Below, in pieces: positions 1 to 4,730 of a stretch of 6,526 nt of DNA. A program made the position numbers and the translations under genes. The stretch lies in the NCBI GenBank assembly GCA_023250795.1, contig JAHFAB010000110.1, positions 1-6,526 of the forward strand. Direction: 5' to 3'. A model generated the notes under the pieces. It made no database searches. It had not been told where the DNA came from and saw only the letters and a program-made list of their open reading frames with translations. Within the stretch, counting starts at the first letter, position 1, and the number at the start of each line of letters is the position of its first letter. The stretch comes from Bacteriovoracaceae bacterium (GTDB lineage: Bacteria; Bdellovibrionota; UBA1018).

Positions 1-12
1 TGAGTTGTATTT

Positions 13-594
13 TTAAATTTTAGGACGAAGTTCAGAAAATCCAAAATCTTTTCGATTTGCAGTAAAAACCACTTGGTCTTCCCAATGGCCATGCTGAAAA
101 TAATATTTTTTTCGAATACATTCTCTTTTAAGACCAACTGCTTTTGCTAAAAAAATAGATGGTTTATTATCAAGATCGATCATAGCTTCGAGACGATTGA
201 GGTGCAAATCTTTGAATGCCTTCAAAATCACTGCTACCACTGCTTCTTTAGCAAAACCTTTGCGCCAATAACGATTATGAATTCGGTAGCCTAAATTACC
301 TACCTGAAGAACGTCTCGAGAAATAATATATATGTCCATACTTCCTAGAAGCGCCCCAGTCTTTTTTTCAAAAATAGGCCAAACATAAGTGTTGTCCTTT
401 TTTGCTAGTTTCTTGTGGCGAAGTACTATTTTTTTAAACTCTCTTAGGGAGTCTTTTTGATCTGGCTTTCTCACCCAATCATGTTTGCTCTTCTTGGGTA
501 ACAGATTGCTATAAGCCCAAGCCCAAACTTTGAAGTCAGCGCTCTGGTAGGGACGAAGTATGAGTCGGCGTGTTTTGTAAATTTTTCGAACCAT
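13..594 (-). CDS. GNAT family N-acetyltransferase, RimJ/RimL type
   Basis: This 193-residue protein is a complete Gcn5-related N-acetyltransferase. The family transfers acetyl from acetyl-CoA to an amine, and RimJ/RimL-type members often modify protein N-termini, antibiotics or amino acids. Visible signs are the N-terminal TRRLILRP strand (residues 8-15), the acetyl-CoA-binding loop YWRKGFAKEA (109-118), which fits the usual R/Q-x-x-G-x-A pattern, and the DLDNKPS segment (140-146) followed by a GLKREC-type turn. The C-terminal HWEDQVVF resembles the usual 'G.W.D...Y' end of this subfamily. The ATG at 594 follows a weak purine-rich AAGAAG stretch. The gene is the last in a minus-strand run after the 57-residue protein, across a 120-nt gap that holds a possible promoter. 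The substrate cannot be inferred. The family call is secure. Confidence 0.9.
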   Translation of the reverse strand: MVRKIYKTRRLILRPYQSADFKVWAWAYSNLLPKKSKHDWVRKPDQKDSLREFKKIVLRHKKLAKKDNTYVWPIFEKKTGALLGSMDIYIISRDVLQVGNLGYRIHNRYWRKGFAKEAVVAVILKAFKDLHLNRLEAMIDLDNKPSIFLAKAVGLKRECIRKKYYFQHGHWEDQVVFTANRKDFGFSELRPKI

Positions 595-614
595 CTTTTT
601 TATTTCTTCTTGAG

Positions 615-642
615 TCTATACAAAAGTGGCAACAACTGTCTA
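615..642 (-). promoter_or_regulatory. Possible sigma70-type promoter for the acetyltransferase gene
   Basis: Read on the minus strand, TAGACA (637-642, five of six matches to the -35 consensus) is followed after 16 nt by TATAGA (615-620, four of six matches to the -10 consensus). Transcription would begin near 608, leaving a leader of about 14 nt before the ATG at 594. The rest of the 595-714 gap contains only a weak 5-bp inverted repeat (ACTGG/CCAGT, 664-685) and no convincing terminator. Readthrough from the upstream genes is therefore also possible. Confidence 0.35.
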
Positions 643-714
643 TTGGGTTTTCCACCAAGCAGAACTGGGTGCCAAACAATCCAGTGGTAATGTTTAAGTG
701 CTCTGCTATCCAGG

Positions 715-888
715 TTATTTTGATGATTGAGTAACTTCGCGGCGAAGTTTGAACGAGAGTTTCCCAAATGCTTTTTTAATCTTCATCTCCTCTCGATATG
801 CTCGTGCTTCACGACGGACTTCCTTCGGAAAGCCCTCCATCGCTTTTTTGATTCTGCGCAGTTTAGCTTCGCTCTCCCTTTCAGTCAC
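715..888 (-). CDS. 57-residue basic protein translationally coupled to the zeta-like kinase
   Basis: A GTG at 886-888 overlaps the TGA of the zeta-like gene (885-887), forming GTGA on the minus strand. AAAGGA at 897-902 lies 8 nt upstream as a ribosome-binding site. The frame ends at TAA (715-717) and gives 57 residues starting (M)TERESEAKLRR. The protein is strongly basic, with about 19 Lys/Arg against 9 Glu and no Asp, and looks largely helical. It has no Cys, signal peptide or membrane segment. I do not recognise the family. The overlap with a toxin-like kinase suggests a partner or antitoxin role, but this is inferred from position only. Known zeta antitoxins (epsilon) are larger, and their genes normally precede the toxin gene. 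An open frame on the plus strand over the same bases (727-957) has no comparable start signal and is judged a shadow. Confidence 0.6.
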   Translation of the reverse strand: MTERESEAKLRRIKKAMEGFPKEVRREARAYREEMKIKKAFGKLSFKLRREVTQSSK

Positions 889-1493
889 GGAATTTTTCCT
901 TTCATGAAAGTTGAAATAAATGCTCTCTGGCTGTGGATAGAGGATTTTTCAAACTGAGTCTTATTTAGAATGGACTTCGGTTTCTTTCCTGAGTTGTCAA
1001 AAATGTACCAATCTGTGCAGAGAGGCCGATAGAGCTGCCAAAAGTTGCTAAAGCAACGGGGATGCCGGCGATGGACTGCATCCGAGGGAATCGAATGCCC
1101 TCCCCTGAGTACGCGCATTTTGATGCGCTCGATATTTTTTTTAATCGAGTCTAGGTAGAGAAAATAAGTGGTGACTTGGTAGCCTTGTGCAATGGATTTC
1201 TTGAGAATTGAGAGCCAAGTCTTTCCAGAAAGAGTAGATTCAAACGTGAAACTCTCTCCTTGTGCGATCATGGTTTTGATTTCTGTAATCAAGACACGTC
1301 CGGCATGGAAAGAAGCTTTTTCAAGATCGAGTGGAGCAATTCCGGCAGCTATGCGATCTGGATTTAAATAGAAGGTTCGACCCTGGTCTCCAAGAAGGTA
1401 CACACTCGCAAAAGTAGTTTTTCCACTTCCATTTGGACCGGCGACGATCTCAATGGTTTTTATTTTGGAGTTTTTTATTTTTGCTTCCTCCAC
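885..1493 (-). CDS. Zeta-toxin-like P-loop kinase (COG4185/PF06414-type)
   Basis: This 202-residue protein has the features of the zeta-toxin-like ATPase/kinase family. In the characterised zeta toxins the enzyme phosphorylates UDP-N-acetylglucosamine and blocks cell-wall synthesis; chromosomal homologues like this one are mostly untested. Visible motifs are the Walker A GPNGSGKTT (19-27), NPDRIA (44-49, Asp46 at the expected catalytic Asp position), FESTLSG (84-90), RVLRGGHSIP (127-136) followed by a double Arg, and DNSG (166-169). The order and total length fit the family, so it appears complete. The GTG start at 1493 is uncertain: it has no upstream ribosome-binding site because the tRNA ends 3 nt before it. 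A strong GGAGGAA lies just inside the frame (1484-1490), and the domain proper starts only near residue 12. The 57-residue gene overlaps its stop. Confidence 0.85.
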   Translation of the reverse strand: MEEAKIKNSKIKTIEIVAGPNGSGKTTFASVYLLGDQGRTFYLNPDRIAAGIAPLDLEKASFHAGRVLITEIKTMIAQGESFTFESTLSGKTWLSILKKSIAQGYQVTTYFLYLDSIKKNIERIKMRVLRGGHSIPSDAVHRRHPRCFSNFWQLYRPLCTDWYIFDNSGKKPKSILNKTQFEKSSIHSQRAFISTFMKGKIP

Positions 1494-1496
1494 AAG

Positions 1497-1572
1497 TGGT
1501 GGGTCGCACAGGGATTGAACCTGTGACCCGCTGATTAAGAATCAGCTGCTCTACCAACTGAGCTAGCGACCC
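1497..1572 (-). tRNA. tRNA-Lys (anticodon CTT)
   Basis: The minus strand folds as a standard 76-nt tRNA. The acceptor strands are GGGTCGC (1566-1572) and GCGACCC (1501-1507), followed by discriminator A and an encoded CCA at 1497-1499. The D arm carries AGCTCAGTTGGTAGAGC. The anticodon stem GCTGA/TCAGC (1530-1546) encloses the loop TTCTTAA, with anticodon CTT at 1537-1539. The T arm is CACAGGTTCAATCCCTGTG. It reads the lysine codon AAG. No duplicated tRNA 3' end was seen elsewhere in the window, so there is no sign of an integrated element. Confidence 0.97.
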
Positions 1573-1583
1573 ATCCCTAGGGG

Positions 1584-1610
1584 ATTAGCATTCATCTGTT
1601 GCGTGTGCAA
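1584..1610 (-). promoter_or_regulatory. Weak candidate promoter for the tRNA-Lys gene
   Basis: On the minus strand TTGCAC (1605-1610) is followed after 15 nt by GCTAAT (1584-1589). A C-rich stretch, CCCC, comes next, as often seen between the -10 element and the start of stable-RNA genes. A short inverted repeat, ATCCC-TAG-GGGAT (1573-1585), touches the tRNA 5' end. Both hexamers match the consensus only partly, so this is tentative. If real, the tRNA and the zeta-like gene would share a transcript. Confidence 0.25.
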
Positions 1611-1659
1611 GGGGTGAGTATGGTGGGGCTAGTTTGTAAGATGTGTTTTGAATTGGATT

Positions 1660-1690
1660 TTTACCAGACAGCGGTGTATTTTTTTATAAA
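1660..1690 (+). promoter_or_regulatory. Weak candidate promoter for the HNH-family gene
   Basis: TTTACC (1660-1665) and TATAAA (1685-1690) are separated by 19 nt, in the very A/T-rich stretch 1675-1730 upstream of the ATG at 1770. The spacing is longer than ideal. TAAAAT (1718-1723) is a second possible -10 element without a good -35 partner. The region 1573-1769 holds nothing else I can identify. Confidence 0.25.
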
Positions 1691-1769
1691 AAAAAGCTAT
1701 TTTTTAGTGTTTTTTAGTAAAATATTTGCTATGAATTCGTCTTGGTCGTCTAGAAATACGAGGTTAATT

Positions 1770-2681
1770 ATGAAAACAATCGACGTCAAAAAACTATCCA
1801 ACTCAGAGCTTTTAGAACAGACAGAAAAAGCTGTTTTAGTAGAACGCGAAAGCACAAACCTGGTTTTAGATCACTTGCGTGAGATCCAGAGTAGACGGCT
1901 TTATGCCCGGCTTGGGTTTAGCAGCATGTTTGAGTATTGCACTCAGCATCTAAAGTATTGCAACTCCAGTGCTCAACTTCGTATAGATGCCATGCGCCTG
2001 TCTTTAGAACTACCCGAGATCAAAGAGTCATTGGAAAAGGGAGATCTTAGTCTTTCAGTCATAGGATCGTTTCAGAAATTTGTGCGGCATGAGAACCAAA
2101 GAAAAAAGAAATACTCGAGAGAAGAAAAACAGGAGCTTCTCAAACAAGTGGAGAATAAGTCACGAGTAGAGGCTGAAAAGGTTTTTGCAGAAATCGCACC
2201 CGAGGCATTTCCAAAAGAAAAAATTAGGGTATTGAACGGGACTCAGTCAGAGCTTCGTTTAGTAGCAGATGAGGAACTGATGGAGCTGATTGCTGAGATG
2301 AAGGCAAAGTTACAGCAGAAGGGGAACACGGACCCAAGCTATGCTGAGATTATTAAGTGTGGATTAAGGAAGGCGCTGAAAAAAGAAAAGAATCGGGCAT
2401 TGTCCACACAGGCGTCGGCTGAAAACGGATTTGCTAGAGCGGGCGCTACTTCTTCTGAAGAAGTAGGGAGCGCGAAAAATGGGGTGAGCAAAGCTTTTGT
2501 CAGGCCAAACTCCACTTCCTCAGCGGAAGTGAAAGTCGGCGTGAAGAATGCCGCTGGTAAGACATTTGCCAGGTCCAGTTTTACTTCTGCAGCGGCAGTA
2601 AAAGCTTCTTACAAACAGCCTAGGACCCCACGGGTTTATATCTCAGTTTCTGAGAAAAAAACTGCTTTTCATCGAGCGTGA
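1770..2681 (+). pseudogene. HNH-endonuclease-family protein, truncated before its nuclease domain
   Basis: The surviving open frame encodes 303 residues. ATG 1770 is chosen because GAGG (1760-1763) sits 6 nt upstream; the frame is open further upstream but without a ribosome-binding site. Residues 41-77 (SRRLYARLGFSSMFEYCTQH, continuing to RIDAMRL) and a following ELPEIKESLEKGDLSLS segment are the helical N-terminal region seen before HNH nuclease domains in Bdellovibrio-type proteins. A Lys/Glu-rich helical stretch (about 105-215) and a repetitive Ala/Ser linker (about 215-290) follow. The C-terminus, PRVYISVSEKKTAF, corresponds to the first strand of the usual HNH domain ('RYIP...R..VW'), but TGA at 2679-2681 ends it there. 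Remnants of the HNH domain continue in the same frame. The truncated protein lacks the catalytic domain, so it is either a pseudogene product or a domain kept without nuclease function. Family call by eye. Confidence 0.7.
2431..2615 (+). repeat. Three diverged tandem repeats with internal palindromes inside the HNH-family gene
   Basis: Units begin at 2431, 2497 and 2566 (periods 66 and 69 nt, in frame) with TTGCTAGAGC, TTGTCAGGCC and TTGCCAGGTC. Each has an inverted repeat at the same relative place. Unit 1 has CTACTTCTTC-T-GAAGAAGTAG (2446-2466), perfect 10-bp arms around one base. Unit 2 has CACTTCC-TCAGC-GGAAGTG (2513-2531). Unit 3 has TTTTACT and AGTAAAA (2579-2603) around 11 nt. The encoded cores are TSSEEV, TSSAEV and TSAAAV, each preceded by FARAGA, FVRPNS or FARSSF. 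A partial further copy (GTCGGCTGAAAACGG) may precede unit 1. Confidence 0.75.
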
Positions 2682-2843
2682 GAGCAATGCACAGCCGTGG
2701 GTGAATGGTTGCAGCTTACGTGATTCGCCACTCATATTAGGATGTCTGACTTTATGTTGGATCAGGTTGATCCTGTACGGAAAGCTCAGAGCAAACTCCG
2801 TTGTGCCAGAATACAGTGTAAAATATCAATCTCCAGGAATAGA
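2682..2843 (+). pseudogene. Decayed HNH nuclease domain, continuation of the upstream gene
   Basis: Reading on in the same frame after the TGA at 2679-2681, the translation resembles a broken HNH domain. EQCTAV (2682-2699) fits the 'GQCTYV' motif at the exact spacing from PRVYISVSEKKTAF with no gap. A second TGA (2721-2723) follows, where a zinc-type Cys region would be expected. Then FMLDQVDPVRKAQSKLRCA (2751-2807) fits 'L..DH..P...GG...NLR.LC'. The essential His of the DH pair is Gln and the Gly-Gly is Ala-Gln, so no nuclease activity is expected. The remnant runs into the start region of the next gene. TAAAAT at 2819-2824 could be a -10 element for that gene, but no -35 partner is visible. 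The family match is from memory of the motif. Confidence 0.5.
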
Positions 2844-3554
2844 ATGAGCATTATGAAAAGAATATTTCCGTTTTTTATCTTCATGAGCCCTTTCTTTTTT
2901 TTAGCCACCTCATTTTACGAGCAGCCTTTTCCAGAAACGGTAGAAGGCACTTCCACTCTGGTCAGAGGAAAAATCGGGTCTAGTCGAGCACAATGGGTGG
3001 AGGGAAGCGACCAGGTGAAGAGGATTTTTACTTTTTATGATTTGGAAGTGACCGAGGTTTTTAAGGGAAAGGTGGCTCCGAAATCTGTGATCCAGATTCG
3101 AGAGCTTGGGGGAACAAAAGATGGGATTGGGATGCAGGTTGCAGGAACCGCAGAGTTCACTTCCGGAGAAGACGTTGTTGTCACTCTGAACGAACAGAAC
3201 AAAGAAGGCTCCTACGATATCAGCGGCATGATGATGGGAAAGTTTAACATTGCAAAAGACGATAGCGGAGTTGAAAAAATCATCGGAGCTGGAATGAAAG
3301 AGCCTTGGCCTTTGCAGGCTCTAAGAGAGCTTGTCCAATCTCAAGGTCAAAAGGCAAAGGCATCCACTCCCCAAACTCTTGTTCAACCCTCGAGCTCTCC
3401 CCAAAGTACTCCTACAAGGGAGACGGTAAAAACTGAAGCAAGTGCCATAAACGATCAGCCACCTCCAGTCGATATGTGGAAGAGAATGCTCATACTCGGT
3501 CTTGGCATTTTATTGGGGATTGTTTTTTTTATATTGCGCAAGAAGTCAAAATAA
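2844..3554 (+). CDS. Secreted protein with C-terminal membrane anchor, unknown function
   Basis: ATG 2844 is preferred because AGGA (2835-2838) lies 5 nt upstream; ATG 2853 is an alternative. The frame is open back to 2724, but that stretch is the HNH remnant. The 236-residue product starts with a signal peptide (MSIMKRIFPFFIFMSPFFFL, residues 1-20). A mainly beta domain follows (about 30-150) with a YDLEVTEVFKGKV segment, an ELGGTKDGIGMQVAG glycine-rich loop and an EDVVVTLNE strand. This resembles a pattern I have seen in many uncharacterised secreted proteins ('VLKG...GG..G......F..GE.VVVFL'), for which I know no function. A Ser/Thr/Pro/Gln-rich linker (about 170-208) leads to a single transmembrane helix near 215-231 and an RKKSK cytoplasmic end. 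It probably sits in the inner membrane with its domain in the periplasm. It is the first of three envelope genes in a row. Confidence 0.8.
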   Translation: MSIMKRIFPFFIFMSPFFFLATSFYEQPFPETVEGTSTLVRGKIGSSRAQWVEGSDQVKRIFTFYDLEVTEVFKGKVAPKSVIQIRELGGTKDGIGMQVAGTAEFTSGEDVVVTLNEQNKEGSYDISGMMMGKFNIAKDDSGVEKIIGAGMKEPWPLQALRELVQSQGQKAKASTPQTLVQPSSSPQSTPTRETVKTEASAINDQPPPVDMWKRMLILGLGILLGIVFFILRKKSK

Positions 3555-3606
3555 GACGGAGTTCCGGTTGCTTGTTCCCGTGAGCCCAGTTAAATTAGAG
3601 AGATCT

Positions 3607-4152
3607 ATGAACACTCTATTCAAATGGTTTTGGGTTTCTTGTTTTGTAATCTGTATAAATGGAAGATCTGAGGCTGCCATTCGCCCCGAGAAAGTGTATC
3701 TGGCAGAATCTAAAAAAACTCCCATTTATGTCCATGACGGACTTTTTGTAGGAGGGGATCGGGCCATCCAGGATGTTATTATAAAGGACATCCGCCGTGC
3801 GGCTAATCCTGGATTTGAGCGCCTCGTAATAGACTTAGAAAAGAATCAATCTGGGGAGGCGGTTGCTTTGCCACGAACGCCCTATTATCAAGTGGCTGTT
3901 TCTCCTGAGGAAAAAAGGTTGGTTTTTACGGTTTGGGGGAAGCCAAATTTAAAATTTGATTCAAAAAAAGTGAAAATGCAGTTTAGGAGAAGCCGGGCGG
4001 TGGACCACTTAGAGCTTCTCCCACGCTTGGAAGAGGAAATGTGGACCTTTGTAGTAGGTTTAAAAACAGGAGGAGAATCGGTCCAAGTTTTTGAGCTTTC
4101 AAATCCGGTCCGAATTATTGTAGACATTCGGGTAGGTGGAGTAACAAAATGA
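3607..4152 (+). CDS. Secreted AMIN-like domain protein
   Basis: The product is 181 residues. ATG 3607 is chosen because a typical signal peptide (MNTLFKWFWVSCFVICINGR, then SEA and a likely cut near residue 23) begins there. Only a weak AGAG at 3597-3600 serves as ribosome-binding site. The mature part is about 158 residues. It contains RLVIDLEKN and a final VFELSNPVRIIVDI stretch, which is the typical closing strand pair of AMIN-type beta domains. AMIN domains target periplasmic proteins, such as cell-wall amidases and secretins, to peptidoglycan or the envelope. No amidase or secretin domain follows here, so it is a stand-alone domain. The gene starts 52 nt after the preceding one and its stop overlaps the next start (ATGA), so the three are probably one operon. 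The domain assignment rests on pattern recognition only. Confidence 0.75.
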   Translation: MNTLFKWFWVSCFVICINGRSEAAIRPEKVYLAESKKTPIYVHDGLFVGGDRAIQDVIIKDIRRAANPGFERLVIDLEKNQSGEAVALPRTPYYQVAVSPEEKRLVFTVWGKPNLKFDSKKVKMQFRRSRAVDHLELLPRLEEEMWTFVVGLKTGGESVQVFELSNPVRIIVDIRVGGVTK

Positions 4153-4664
4153 GTAAAATTTATTTTAGTGCAATGATTCTTTTAATGTCAGCCTGCGCAA
4201 GCAGTCCAGTAGTCAAGTCGCAAGATTATGCAAAAATGCCTGGCTCTCATTTTTATGAACACGAGTTTCCTTCGGTCTGGAAGGGTGTCGAAGCTGCGTT
4301 AAAAAACTATAAAATACTTGAGCGAGATCCCGAAGAGGTGAGTTCTGTTGAAATGAAAAATCTCACACAACGTACTCTTGAAACGGATTGGATTTACTCT
4401 CAATCTCAGGACAAGTATCAAGAGTATCAAGTGAACGGTTCTCCACGTAAAAAGTATTTGCAACTCAGGTATAAGCACGAAATTGTGGCAAAAAGAGCGG
4501 TGGGGGGAACTGAAATTGCTGTAAAAACAGTGGAGGAGATTGAGAAGCTAAAACCCGATGGCACGTCCTTAGGTTTTTCTCAATCTGATAGTACTTCTCC
4601 CAGTCTTTCCCATGACTTACTAGAGAAAATTAATCTGGCGGTCTTATCAAATCCGCCTGAGTAA
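4149..4664 (+). CDS. Small outer-membrane-type lipoprotein
   Basis: This 171-residue product begins with MSKIYFSAMILLMSAC, a lipoprotein signal with lipobox MSAC and lipidated Cys16. Ala follows the Cys, so there is no Asp+2 inner-membrane retention signal and outer-membrane placement is likely. The mature domain starts with EHEFPSVWKGVEAALKNYKI, a helix common in small lipoproteins with a BamC-like fold ('F..VW.A....L....Y.I'). A segment with a conserved-looking TDWIYSQS and a beta stretch (KKYLQLRYKHEIVAKR) follows. I infer a fold resemblance only and do not know its function. GGAG (4138-4141) lies 7 nt before the ATG, which overlaps the stop of the AMIN-like gene by 4 nt, so translation is probably coupled. 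Confidence 0.82.
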   Translation: MSKIYFSAMILLMSACASSPVVKSQDYAKMPGSHFYEHEFPSVWKGVEAALKNYKILERDPEEVSSVEMKNLTQRTLETDWIYSQSQDKYQEYQVNGSPRKKYLQLRYKHEIVAKRAVGGTEIAVKTVEEIEKLKPDGTSLGFSQSDSTSPSLSHDLLEKINLAVLSNPPE

Positions 4665-4680
4665 ACATCGCCGAGTAGTA

Positions 4681-4715
4681 TTGCCGAATGAGCAAGTTGC
4701 CAAACCCGATATAGT
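4681..4715 (+). promoter_or_regulatory. Candidate heat-shock-like promoter upstream of lon
   Basis: CCCGATATA (4705-4713) matches the -10 element of RpoH (sigma32) promoters (CCCCATnTA) at all but one position. A partial -35-like TTGCCGAA (4681-4688) lies about 16 nt upstream and matches CTTGAA poorly. TATAGT (4710-4715) also fits a sigma70 -10 element, but no -35 hexamer is found at the usual distance. lon is heat-shock regulated in many bacteria. A start near 4722 would leave a leader of only about 9 nt. Confidence 0.3.
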
Positions 4716-4730
4716 GCCCATAGTTCAGAT

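Noticed and set aside
727..957. Open frame of 76 codons on the plus strand
   Set aside because: It lies antisense to the 57-residue gene and the end of the kinase gene, has no ribosome-binding site, and its translation resembles no protein I know. The minus-strand frame has better start signals.
930..960. Frameshift in the zeta-like gene at the T run near 945-949 joining it to the 57-residue frame
   Set aside because: The kinase already reaches its usual family length and all motifs are in one frame. The small frame has its own GTG and ribosome-binding site, so two coupled genes explain the data better.
1497..1572. tRNA-Lys as an attachment site for a genomic island carrying the toxin-like gene
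   Set aside because: No integrase gene and no second copy of the tRNA 3' end were found in the window. The idea cannot be excluded, because a distant copy could lie outside.
2679..2723. Readthrough or selenocysteine at the two in-frame TGA codons, fusing the HNH-family protein to the next gene
   Set aside because: The downstream remnant has lost key HNH residues, no selenocysteine-type hairpin is evident after the TGA, and the next gene has its own ribosome-binding site and signal peptide at 2844.
3888..4127. Antisense open frame within the AMIN-like gene
   Set aside because: It lies fully opposite a well-supported secreted-protein gene and shows no start signal or recognisable domain. Similar antisense frames at 4580-4765, 5114-5407 and 5465-5707 oppose the lipoprotein and lon genes and are rejected for the same reason.
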